A stretch of DNA of 36,049 nt, from positions 1-36,049 of the forward strand of contig JAQWRG010000070.1 of the NCBI GenBank assembly GCA_029243855.1, written 5' to 3'. Origin of the DNA: Flavobacteriales bacterium (lineage in GTDB: Bacteria; Bacteroidota; Bacteroidia; Flavobacteriales_D; Parvicellaceae). This document shows positions 18,743 through 27,735 of this stretch, piece after piece. The notes below the pieces were generated by a model. That model did no database searches and was not told the DNA's origin. It worked only from the letters and a program-made list of their open reading frames with translations. The position numbers and the translations under genes were made by a program. Position 1 is the stretch's first letter. Every line of letters begins with the position of its first letter.

Positions 18743-19663
18743 TTAATTTTTTTGAATTTGTGTTTCAGCATTTAATTTCTTTAAAATGTTGGCATACTTA
18801 ACATAGTTTTCCATTTCATTTAAACTGTAATATACCGCAACTATACCTTGAATTATTGACTTGTCATTAGGCTTAACTTTATAAGCTCTTTTAAGAAATG
18901 GTAAAGAAGTTGAAAAATACTCAATGGCTAGTTCTTCCATCATGATAACTTTTTCTAGTTCAGCATCGTCAGCAAGTTCTTCTAAAATCAAATCAACTCC
19001 AAGATTGTGATAAATTATACCCGTATTATAATTTGCACTATAATTTACTGAATCAATAACTAAGGTGTTTTTGTAACATGCTAGGGCCTTATCTAAATAT
19101 TCTTTTCTATGGTCTTTTTTATTGCTGTACTTCATTCTGTAAATTGAAGCCATGGCGTTGTTAAAATCAATGTCTTTTTTATCGAAATTATAATTGGGGT
19201 GAATAAACCTTTTTAATGACTTATACATGTTGAAGTATATTTCAGATTCTTTGTAGTGTATGGTATCTACATACAAAACAGCATCGTTATAATAGCTATT
19301 TGAAAGATAATCAAGAACTTTAATGTTATTATCAATGTATTGTTCTTTTTCATCTAGTGCTAAAGATTTTTTAAACGACTCTATTGAAATAGTCCTTGCT
19401 TTCGATATTGGAGACCTATTGTCAACATACTTAAAAATATCAAAGTGAATGAACCCACTTAAGTACCAATAATATGGGTTTTCTTTTTGATTTGGACATG
19501 CTGATAAAACACTATCCAACATAACTTTAGCCTTGTTATAATCTTTTTCTTTATAATACTTATTCAACAGTACTTTTTCAGGACAATTTTCAAATTGTCC
19601 ATGAACACTATTGAATAGTGAACAAATGAATGCTAAAAGTGCTATTTTAAGTATTCTTATCAT
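18743..19663 (-). CDS. Exported TPR-like protein
   Basis: Signal peptide; TPR-like helices (SANYNTGIIYHNLGVDLI; LPFLKRAYKVKPNDKSIIQGIVAVYYSL); coupled by ATGA overlap to the upstream YfiR-like gene. Confidence 0.7.
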   Translation of the reverse strand: MIRILKIALLAFICSLFNSVHGQFENCPEKVLLNKYYKEKDYNKAKVMLDSVLSACPNQKENPYYWYLSGFIHFDIFKYVDNRSPISKARTISIESFKKSLALDEKEQYIDNNIKVLDYLSNSYYNDAVLYVDTIHYKESEIYFNMYKSLKRFIHPNYNFDKKDIDFNNAMASIYRMKYSNKKDHRKEYLDKALACYKNTLVIDSVNYSANYNTGIIYHNLGVDLILEELADDAELEKVIMMEELAIEYFSTSLPFLKRAYKVKPNDKSIIQGIVAVYYSLNEMENYVKYANILKKLNAETQIQKN

Positions 19664-20187
19664 ATAATTTTGTATGCCAATTTTGTTAAATTTTGACCTA
19701 CTTTAAGGTGGTGTTGTTCTGCTTTAGTTTTATTCAATTCATACTTTAATTTACTGTCTTTAAAGATAAAGTTAATAATTGCTCCTGATGAAGCCAAATT
19801 TGAGCTTTCGGAAACCATTAAAGTTTGCTCGTCAACGTTCTTATTTATTTGATTAATGGCCCCATTTTTTGATGCGCTAATAAATAAAATATGGCAATTT
19901 TTTAACTCAGACAAATTAGAACAATACTTAACCTTAATGGTTTGACTTCCAATTAATTTATTGGTGTAAGAATTACTAAACTGTTTATAAACGTTTTCAT
20001 CTCCATAAACGCCTATAATTAAATCTCCCTTTGAAAATTCTTCCGGCCATACTACGCCTCTTGCAAATTGATACATGTAAATTCCTTTAAGTTTTATCTT
20101 AGCAGCAGAGGCGTCTCCCATTTGTCCAAATCCGGAAAATGTAAAAGCAGTTATAAAAACTAATGCTATAATAAATTTACTTTTCAA
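19660..20187 (-). CDS. YfiR family (DUF4154) periplasmic protein
   Basis: Signal peptide; KGIYMYQFARGVVWPEE, LIIGVYGD, CHILFISASK, SGAIINFIFKDSKLKYELN and LKVGQNLTKLAYKI match the YfiR pattern. Confidence 0.87.
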   Translation of the reverse strand: MKSKFIIALVFITAFTFSGFGQMGDASAAKIKLKGIYMYQFARGVVWPEEFSKGDLIIGVYGDENVYKQFSNSYTNKLIGSQTIKVKYCSNLSELKNCHILFISASKNGAINQINKNVDEQTLMVSESSNLASSGAIINFIFKDSKLKYELNKTKAEQHHLKVGQNLTKLAYKII

Positions 20188-20252
20188 TTTTACTTTTAAT
20201 ATAGTTGAATAGTTACGAAAATAGCAAACTAATTACAATAACCGTGCCTATG

Positions 20253-20678
20253 TTAACCATATTTATATTGAAACTTAAAATGTTTCTCCCTGCTTTTTTG
20301 AGCCATTTTCTTAACCTTTGCTTTATCGTACTTATCTCTTATCGCTCTTTTTCGTTGTGAATAACTGAAAGAATCTTTATCAACTCCTGTAGGTCTATAA
20401 CTAGATTTATTTCCAGAAATAAAAGGGTCTTCGCCTAGCCCAACTGTTCCTTTGGGAAACCTCAAAGAATCAAATGGATTTTTATGCTTAATCACATAAT
20501 TATTTGTTTTGTTTCCAATGGAAAACAAACCCTTATTGTTGTTTTTTTTTACCCTGTGCGATCTTTTTTTTGATGTAAAAGGGTCTCTATATTGTCCGTG
20601 AACGGCTGAATAACTAAATAGCATTAGAAATAAAACCGTCAAAACATTAAAAATGTATTTGACTTTTATAGATTTCAT
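20253..20678 (-). CDS. Hypothetical small basic exported protein
   Basis: 141 aa with clear signal peptide; Lys/Arg-rich; repeated DPF/NPF motifs (RDPFTSK, KNPFDS, EDPFIS). No family recognised. Confidence 0.65.
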   Translation of the reverse strand: MKSIKVKYIFNVLTVLFLMLFSYSAVHGQYRDPFTSKKRSHRVKKNNNKGLFSIGNKTNNYVIKHKNPFDSLRFPKGTVGLGEDPFISGNKSSYRPTGVDKDSFSYSQRKRAIRDKYDKAKVKKMAQKSREKHFKFQYKYG

Positions 20679-20686
20679 AAAATATA

Positions 20687-21190
20687 TTACCCCCCTGTGG
20701 AAGCAGAAATATCTTTTAAATCTCTATCAAAAAGATACAACCCTCCCTTATCTTCACCTATCATGTTTAATTTATCAATAGTTGTTCGAGCTAGAGCTTC
20801 CTCTTCCAATTGCTCAGCCACATACCATTGCATGAAATTATGAGTTGTAAAGTCTTTTTCATCTAAACAAAGGCCAACAATATTATTAATACTTTCTGTA
20901 ACATTTATTTCATGTTCTAAAAGACATTCAAAAACATGAGTAATAGAATCAAATGTAGTTGGTGGTTTTATTAACGCTGGGATTACTGCTGTACCACCTC
21001 TTTCGTTGATGAATTTAATCAATTTAAGCATGTGCATTCTTTCTTCATCACTATGTTGATATAAAAAAGATGATGTTCCATTGAGACCTTGCGATTCAGT
21101 CCAAGAAGCCATTGATAAATAGAACTGAGAAGACGAGGCTTCTAATTCAATTTGCTTGTTAAGCGCTTTTTCAATAATTGATTTTAACAT
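20687..21190 (-). CDS. Ferritin
   Basis: IEKALNKQIELEASSSQFYLSMASW, HSDEERMHMLKLIKFINERGG and MQWYVAEQLEEEALA. ATG at 21190 (MLKSIIEKAL) preferred over the ORF-track TTG at 21205, which lies inside a candidate -7 box. Confidence 0.92.
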   Translation of the reverse strand: MLKSIIEKALNKQIELEASSSQFYLSMASWTESQGLNGTSSFLYQHSDEERMHMLKLIKFINERGGTAVIPALIKPPTTFDSITHVFECLLEHEINVTESINNIVGLCLDEKDFTTHNFMQWYVAEQLEEEALARTTIDKLNMIGEDKGGLYLFDRDLKDISASTGG

Positions 21191-21202
21191 TGGTTTTTTT
21201 TT

Positions 21203-21210
21203 CAAATGTA
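21203..21210 (-). promoter_or_regulatory. Candidate Bacteroidota -7 box (TACATTTG) upstream of ferritin
   Basis: Minus-strand TACATTTG matches TAnnTTTG, 13 nt upstream of the ATG at 21190; -33 element not clear. Confidence 0.45.
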
Positions 21211-21263
21211 ATTGTTTTCTGTAAGTTTATGAAAAATGTACATCAATTTAAAAGGTTAAAATC

Positions 21264-23096
21264 TTGAGTGAAAACATACTAGAAATAAAAAATCTTAAGA
21301 TTCAGCATAAAGATCATTCGAGTCCAATAGTGAAAAAACTGTCTCTTACTGTGGCTAGAGGGGAAATAATTGGCCTAGTTGGAGAATCAGGTGCAGGAAA
21401 ATCTGTTTCTGTATTGTCAATATTGAATCTACTTAATAAAAGCAGTGACTTTATAAAAAAAGGCGAGATTAATTTATTGGCTAATTCTGCTCATATAAAC
21501 TTATTAAAGGCAGAAAAACAAATCATTCAGAAGATAAGGGCAGAAAAAATCGGAATGATTTTTCAAGAACCCATGTCTGCTCTAAACCCAATTGTAACCT
21601 GCGGAGAGCAGGTTTTAGAATCTATAATAAATCAAAAAATAAACAACTACAACAAAATTAAATCCTATGTGTTTGTTCAATTCTGTAACTGCTTTTTAAG
21701 ATTTTTAAAAACAATCTCTTTTTCAATTTTAAAAATTCCATACATAAAAACAACCATTCATCAAGAAGCAAAAAATGAAACACTTTATTGGTTTGATAAA
21801 CTCAAAATCAAAAATCAAAAAAAAATTTACAATAGCTATCCTCATGAAATTTCTGGCGGTCAAAAACAACGTGTTTTAATTGCAATGGCTCTTTCAAAAG
21901 AGCCAGAATTACTATTGGCAGATGAACCAACAACAGCACTTGACACCTTTACTCAAAATGCTATTATCCAAGATTTAAAAGACTTACAGAAAGAAAATAA
22001 CCTTGGTATTTTATTTGTTTCTCATGACTTAGAACTGATGTCGAAATTTACAGACAAAGTTTATGTAATGCAAAACGGAAGTATTGTAGAACAAGGCTTA
22101 ACTCATAATGTTTTCAACCACCCAAAGCACCCGTACACTAGAGACTTGGTTGCTAGCAAACCTCCAATAGGTTGTAAATTAAGAGAGTTACCTACCAGAA
22201 AACATTTTATGGGAATTGATGAAGAAGGTTATTTAGGTGATGTTAATCTATCTGTTGATGAAATATCAAAAAAACTATTAGTGCCTTCAAAAGAGGCCAT
22301 TGAAAAATCCAATGCCTTAATTAATCAATCTCCCATTCTTAAAATCAAACAAGTTTCTAAGGTTTATAAAAGCAAAGGTGATGCCCAAAACTTTTCAGCA
22401 TTAAAAAACGTGAGCTTTAATGTTTTTCCAAATGAAACCTTAGGAATAATTGGCGAATCTGGAAGCGGAAAAACTACTATTGGTAAATTGGTTTTAAACC
22501 TAATCCCAATTTCAAGTGGTGAAATAAAGTATAAAAATCAAGATATTTTCAGTTTAAAAAGTAAAGATTTAAAACACATAAGAAAAGACATACAAATTGT
22601 GTTCCAAGACCCTTACAGCTCATTGAATCCCAAACAAAAAATTTTTGCTGCGCTATTGGAGCCTTTAAAAGTTCATGGCACTTTAAGTGATTGGGAACAA
22701 AGACAAAAGATTTTATACTTAATTAAACAAGTGGGGTTAAGGGCAACAATCCTTGAGAAATACCCTAGTGAACTTTCTGGAGGTCAAAGACAAAGAATTT
22801 GCATTGCTAGAGCATTGGCCGTTGATCCTAAAATTATTGTTTTTGATGAATCTGTTTCCGCATTAGATGTATCTATTCAGGCCGATGTGCTAAATCTGTT
22901 AAACAAAATTAAAAAAGAAAATAAACTCACATACATATTTATATCACATGATTTATCTGTGATTAGATTCATGAGCGACAGAGTACTAGTAATGAAATCT
23001 GGAGAAATTGTAGAAATTGGACCCTCTGAAGAAATATTCAACCACCCCAAGTCTGACTATACAAATGAATTGTTCTCTCTTGTATTAGATTCATAA
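21264..23096 (+). CDS. Oligopeptide/dipeptide-type ABC transporter ATPase with two fused NBDs
   Basis: Walker A GESGAGKS and GESGSGKT; signatures ISGGQKQRV and LSGGQRQRI; Walker B LLLADEP and IIVFDES; HPKHPYTRDL and HPKSDYTNEL tails. TTG start. Confidence 0.93.
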   Translation: MSENILEIKNLKIQHKDHSSPIVKKLSLTVARGEIIGLVGESGAGKSVSVLSILNLLNKSSDFIKKGEINLLANSAHINLLKAEKQIIQKIRAEKIGMIFQEPMSALNPIVTCGEQVLESIINQKINNYNKIKSYVFVQFCNCFLRFLKTISFSILKIPYIKTTIHQEAKNETLYWFDKLKIKNQKKIYNSYPHEISGGQKQRVLIAMALSKEPELLLADEPTTALDTFTQNAIIQDLKDLQKENNLGILFVSHDLELMSKFTDKVYVMQNGSIVEQGLTHNVFNHPKHPYTRDLVASKPPIGCKLRELPTRKHFMGIDEEGYLGDVNLSVDEISKKLLVPSKEAIEKSNALINQSPILKIKQVSKVYKSKGDAQNFSALKNVSFNVFPNETLGIIGESGSGKTTIGKLVLNLIPISSGEIKYKNQDIFSLKSKDLKHIRKDIQIVFQDPYSSLNPKQKIFAALLEPLKVHGTLSDWEQRQKILYLIKQVGLRATILEKYPSELSGGQRQRICIARALAVDPKIIVFDESVSALDVSIQADVLNLLNKIKKENKLTYIFISHDLSVIRFMSDRVLVMKSGEIVEIGPSEEIFNHPKSDYTNELFSLVLDS

Positions 23097-23116
23097 AAAA
23101 ATGATATTTTAGAGTC

Positions 23117-25975
23117 ATGGCGAGAAATTATTTTAAAAAGTCTCTAAATTTTTTAATGACTAAAACAAGTTTATTATTCCTTGTTGTTTTTTGTTTTTTA
23201 ACCTCCCATGCTCAAGTAAACATTAAAGGTTCTATTACTGATAATTCTTCTGGTGAAGAACTAATAGGGGCCACCATTAAAATTATTGGCACAAAATACG
23301 GATGTGTTACTGATTTTAACGGGGCATTTACAATCTCCACAAATACCGAATTACCATTTAATATTGAGGTTTCTTATGTGGGTTATCAAACCATTGAAAT
23401 AGCAGTAAAAGATGAGAAAAATCTAAAAATAAGGTTAAAAAATGATGACATGCAGTTAGAGGCTGTAGAAGTTATTGGTGGAATAAGCGAAAAACTTAAA
23501 GAATCTCCTCTAAGTATTGAATCAATGAATATTAATGGGATAAAAGAAACTTCTGCTACTAACTTTTATGAAGGCTTAAGCCACATGAAAGGCGTTGATC
23601 TTACCTCAGCAAGTTTAGGATTTAAGGTAATCAATACTAGAGGTTTTAACAGCACATCCCCGGTAAGGTCACTACAAATTATTGATGGGGTAGACAATGC
23701 ATCTCCAGGTTTAAATTTTGCTCTAGGTAATTTTTTAGGCGCCTCTGAATTAGACTTAATGAAAGTTGAAATTGTTTCTGGTGCAAGTTCTGCCTTTTTT
23801 GGACCAAATGCATTTAATGGAGTAATCAGCATGCACACCAAAAGCCCTTTCCTATTTCCGGGGTTCTCTGCTAGTGTTAAGCAAGGTGAAAGAAATTTAA
23901 ATGAGTACGCTATAAGATATGCTCAAGTATTTAAAAACAAAGATGGGGAAGATAAGTTTGGCTATAAACTCAACTTGTATTACATGAGTGCTGACGATTG
24001 GGTAGCAAATAATAGTAAAACTGTAGAAGGCTTGGATACTGACGAGTCAAATTTAGGAGGGTATGATGCTGTTAACAAATATGGAGATGAAAACTTAAGT
24101 CCATACATCAACAATGCAATATATGGGTTAAATGGAGTGCCTGATGTGGCTTTAATTTCTCAATACCCAGGATTAGGAAGATACCATAGAACAGGTTATT
24201 GGGAACAAGATATAGTAGATTACGATACCGAAAACTTTAAAGCTGCATTGGGCTTCCATTACATGATAAATAAAGACATTGAACTTATTACCTCATCCAA
24301 CTTTGGAACAGGAACCACTGTTTACCAAGGCGATAATAGGTTTAGCCTGAAGGATATCCTATTTTTTCAAAATAAGATAGAAATAAAAAAAGAAAACAAC
24401 TTCTTTTTAAGAGCTTATGCTACTCATGAAGATGCTGGGAATAGTTATGATGCCGTTTTAACAGCATTTCAAATGCAAAATGCTGCAACTTCAGATGTTG
24501 ATTTTGACCAACTTTATGAACAGTATTGGTTCACCAATATAACTCCTAAAGTTCGTGCTTTGGACCCTAATGTTCAATGGACTCCTTGGTTTGACAACAC
24601 AACCCAAACACCATATCCTGCGGATACTGTAGGAATTAACTCTGTTATAAATCATCCCGATAATTTAGATTCTTTATTAAGCTGGCACAGCCAAGCTGAA
24701 AATTTTGCAAATAGTGCATACACACCTCACGGTTCCGTAGATTTTTACGAGCCAGGAACTGCTCGATTTGATTCCATGATGAACATTATTACCTCAACAG
24801 CTTCAGTATTAGATGGTGGTTCTAAAATTGTGGATAAATCTGCCTTGTATCACATTCATGGTGAAAAAATATGGGATACTGATTTTGCAAAATTAACTTT
24901 AGGAGTTAACTCTAGAATTTACACCCCAAGGTCTGAAGGATCTCTTTTTAGTGACACAGGAAATGTAACCATAATCAACAAAGAGATAGGTGGGTATGTT
25001 GGTTTTGAAAAAAAGATTTTAAGTGATCAGCTCATCATAAAATCATCACTCCGTTTAGATAAAAATCAAAATTTTAATCTTCTTCCATCCCCTGCGGCAT
25101 CTTTAATTTATAACCTTAACGAAAATCACAACATTAGAGGAACTTTTACTTCAGCAATTAGAAATCCAACACTTCTTAATCAGTATATGTATTACAATGT
25201 TGGTAGAGCAAAATTAGTAGGCAACATTAGTGGTTATGACTCACTTGTGACCATAGAGTCTTTGCGGTCTTATTATTTCAGTAATTACAATCCTGATTCA
25301 TTGGTTTATTTCAATGTTGATCCCATTAGACCCGAAAGAGTTAAATCTGTTGAGCTAGGCTATAGAGGAACATTTGGAGGGAAATTTTATGTAGATGCTG
25401 GATACTACTTCAATTGGTATAGAGATTTTATTGGTTATTTGAATGGGTTAGATATTTTCATCACTGATCTAACAGGAGAAGCTTTTATTAGAAACGTTTA
25501 TAGAATAGCTGTTAACTCTGAAGAAAAAATTACCACTCAAGGGTTTGCTGTTGGATGTAATTATTATTTTGATGAAAAACTTATGATAAATGGGAATTAT
25601 TCTTGGAACAAATTAAACAAATTAGCAAATGACCCAATCATCCCTTCATACAATACCCCTGAACACAAATTTAATATTGGCATAACAGGTAGAGAAATAA
25701 CTATTGACGCATTAAATCTTAATCAAATTGGTTTCAATGTTAATTTTAAATGGATTGAAGGTTTTATATTTGAGGGTTCTCCACAGTTTACTGGGAACGT
25801 CCCAACATATGGGCTATTAGATTTTCAAATAACCAAAGCATTTTCCAAGCAAAATTTATCAGCAAAATTTGGTGCCTCTAATGTGCTAAACAATAAAGTT
25901 TTGCAAGTATATGGCGGACCGTATGTTGGAAGAATGATATACCTTTCTGTACTATTCGATTGGAAAGATAAATAG
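23117..25975 (+). CDS. TonB-dependent receptor with N-terminal carboxypeptidase-regulatory-like domain
   Basis: VNIKGSITDNSSGEELIGATIKIIGTKYGCVTDFNGAFTI; plug domain GFNSTSPVRSLQIIDGVDNASPGLNF; C-term beta-barrel NVLNNKVLQVYGGPYVGRMIYLSVLFDW. Confidence 0.93.
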   Translation: MARNYFKKSLNFLMTKTSLLFLVVFCFLTSHAQVNIKGSITDNSSGEELIGATIKIIGTKYGCVTDFNGAFTISTNTELPFNIEVSYVGYQTIEIAVKDEKNLKIRLKNDDMQLEAVEVIGGISEKLKESPLSIESMNINGIKETSATNFYEGLSHMKGVDLTSASLGFKVINTRGFNSTSPVRSLQIIDGVDNASPGLNFALGNFLGASELDLMKVEIVSGASSAFFGPNAFNGVISMHTKSPFLFPGFSASVKQGERNLNEYAIRYAQVFKNKDGEDKFGYKLNLYYMSADDWVANNSKTVEGLDTDESNLGGYDAVNKYGDENLSPYINNAIYGLNGVPDVALISQYPGLGRYHRTGYWEQDIVDYDTENFKAALGFHYMINKDIELITSSNFGTGTTVYQGDNRFSLKDILFFQNKIEIKKENNFFLRAYATHEDAGNSYDAVLTAFQMQNAATSDVDFDQLYEQYWFTNITPKVRALDPNVQWTPWFDNTTQTPYPADTVGINSVINHPDNLDSLLSWHSQAENFANSAYTPHGSVDFYEPGTARFDSMMNIITSTASVLDGGSKIVDKSALYHIHGEKIWDTDFAKLTLGVNSRIYTPRSEGSLFSDTGNVTIINKEIGGYVGFEKKILSDQLIIKSSLRLDKNQNFNLLPSPAASLIYNLNENHNIRGTFTSAIRNPTLLNQYMYYNVGRAKLVGNISGYDSLVTIESLRSYYFSNYNPDSLVYFNVDPIRPERVKSVELGYRGTFGGKFYVDAGYYFNWYRDFIGYLNGLDIFITDLTGEAFIRNVYRIAVNSEEKITTQGFAVGCNYYFDEKLMINGNYSWNKLNKLANDPIIPSYNTPEHKFNIGITGREITIDALNLNQIGFNVNFKWIEGFIFEGSPQFTGNVPTYGLLDFQITKAFSKQNLSAKFGASNVLNNKVLQVYGGPYVGRMIYLSVLFDWKDK

Positions 25976-26044
25976 GTCCAATTATCAATTGTCATAATAT
26001 TTGTTTAAATTAGATTCTCTAATTATTCAACTAAATTAATTCAT

Positions 26045-27616
26045 ATGAAAAAAAATATTACAAGTTTTATTTTAGGAATTGCCGTTTTAACTAGTGGCTT
26101 CTCCCAAACAAGATACGTTGATGAAGTCTTCGGTTCTGTTGATGTAACAACAGATGTTGTCTACGGTCAAAATTTTTCTGTTTTAGCAGGAACTCCCATT
26201 CCTACAGGAATGGCTGGAACACCTATACCTGCTCTTGCATTTGATCTATACGAACCAACTGGTGATACAGAAACTAGTCGTCCGTTAATTATTCATTTAC
26301 ATACGGGAACTTTTGCTCCTATTGTTCACAATGGTAACCCAACTGGTATGCGTCAAGATTTTGCAACAGATGCTTTTTGTAAAGGTTATGCTAAAAGAGG
26401 ATATGTTGTTGCCAATCTAGAATATAGATTAGGTTGGAATCCTAACCTTCCAACTGAACCAGAAAGAGCTGCTGAATTAATGAAAGCGGTGTATAGAGCA
26501 ATTCAAGATACTAAAGCTGCAGTTCGTTTTTTCATAAAAGATTTTGAAACTAACGGAAACACTTATGGTATTGATACATCAAGAATAATCCTCTCTGGGC
26601 AAGGTTCTGGAGGTTGGGTTGCTTTAGGTTATGCTACTGTTGATAAATTAGCTGAAATTCAATTGCCTAAATTCCTTGACGGAAGTGGTGTTCCTTTAAT
26701 TGACACTGCTGTTTTAGGAGACTGGAATGGTGTTGGAGGAAGCGCAACTTTAAATATGCCAAACAGTCCTGGATACTCTAACGATGTACACATGGTTTGT
26801 AGCATGGGTGGAGGTCTTGGAGATTTGAGCTGGTTAGAAGCTGGCGATGTTCCTATGGCAGCTGTTCATGGTCCACTTGATGCTGTGGCTATCTACACAA
26901 CAGGGAATGTTTCTGCAGGTGGAGTTAATGTAACAACCGATATTAGTGGAGCTCATGATGTAGTTAAAAAAGCAAACATGCTTGGAAACAACGATGCCAT
27001 TTTAGATCATTACGACCCATATACGGTGGCTGCAAAAACAGCATCAAACGCACTAGTTGCTGCAAATGCAACAGATTGGGGTGGTACTGCCATTACAGAA
27101 ACCGTTAACAATGTCTTTCCATATATTACAGGCAATCCTGGAGAAGGTTCACCTTGGGATTATTGGGATTCAACATTTCTTGTAACTCAAGTTGCACCAG
27201 CTGTTGGATTAACTGCTGCTGAAGGCCAAGCAGCTCATGCAAGTGGTTTAATGACCAATCCAAACATGAGTTATGGCAAAGCTTTGGCATACATTGATTC
27301 TACTTTGAATTATTTTTGTCCAAGAATTGTTAATGCAACTATGTTACCAGGAAATACTATGGATCTAACTGATATTAACTCCTCAGTTAAGGTTTCTGTT
27401 TTCCCAAATCCATCTAATGGCAATTTGGTTTTTAGTTCAAATTCTGGGAATATTGAATCAATTAAATTTCATAATGCAGTAGGACAACTTACAAAAGCTT
27501 TCAATCCTAATGCAACAGTGTTTAACATTGAAGATGTTAGCTTACCTACAGGGATTTATTTAGTTGAAATAATTTGTGAAGGTAAATCGAGTGTGCAAAA
27601 GATTATTATTGAATAA
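26045..27616 (+). CDS. Secreted alpha/beta-hydrolase-fold (carboxylesterase-like) protein with T9SS type A sorting domain
   Basis: LIIHLHTGTF, GYVVANLEYRLGW, IDTSRIILSGQGSGGWVAL; C-term VSVFPNPSNGNLVFSS...GIYLVEIICEGKSSVQKIIIE. Confidence 0.8.
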   Translation: MKKNITSFILGIAVLTSGFSQTRYVDEVFGSVDVTTDVVYGQNFSVLAGTPIPTGMAGTPIPALAFDLYEPTGDTETSRPLIIHLHTGTFAPIVHNGNPTGMRQDFATDAFCKGYAKRGYVVANLEYRLGWNPNLPTEPERAAELMKAVYRAIQDTKAAVRFFIKDFETNGNTYGIDTSRIILSGQGSGGWVALGYATVDKLAEIQLPKFLDGSGVPLIDTAVLGDWNGVGGSATLNMPNSPGYSNDVHMVCSMGGGLGDLSWLEAGDVPMAAVHGPLDAVAIYTTGNVSAGGVNVTTDISGAHDVVKKANMLGNNDAILDHYDPYTVAAKTASNALVAANATDWGGTAITETVNNVFPYITGNPGEGSPWDYWDSTFLVTQVAPAVGLTAAEGQAAHASGLMTNPNMSYGKALAYIDSTLNYFCPRIVNATMLPGNTMDLTDINSSVKVSVFPNPSNGNLVFSSNSGNIESIKFHNAVGQLTKAFNPNATVFNIEDVSLPTGIYLVEIICEGKSSVQKIIIE

Positions 27617-27638
27617 TCTAAGTTTCGTTTTTAATTAT

Positions 27639-27666
27639 AAAAGGCCTCATTAGAGGCCTTTTTTTA
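27639..27666 (+). terminator. Rho-independent terminator
   Basis: AAAGGCCTC-att-AGAGGCCTTTTTTT hairpin with T-run after the hydrolase gene. Confidence 0.9.
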
Positions 27667-27710
27667 TGCATGATTAACATATCATAACATCTTTATTTCA
27701 GATATTAGGC

Positions 27711-27718
27711 TATATTTG
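27711..27718 (+). promoter_or_regulatory. Candidate Bacteroidota -7 box for rseP
   Basis: TATATTTG matches TAnnTTTG, 17 nt before the ATG at 27736; -33 element not clear. Confidence 0.55.
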
Positions 27719-27735
27719 CCGCTTATAAAAATTTT

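Noticed and set aside
21191-21205. Ferritin start at the TTG codon 21205
   Set aside because: ATG at 21190 gives the usual ferritin N-terminus, and the TTG lies within a TAnnTTTG-like box.
23566-23841. Antisense ORF of 91 aa in the TonB receptor
   Set aside because: Overlaps the conserved plug domain on the other strand; no evidence of coding.
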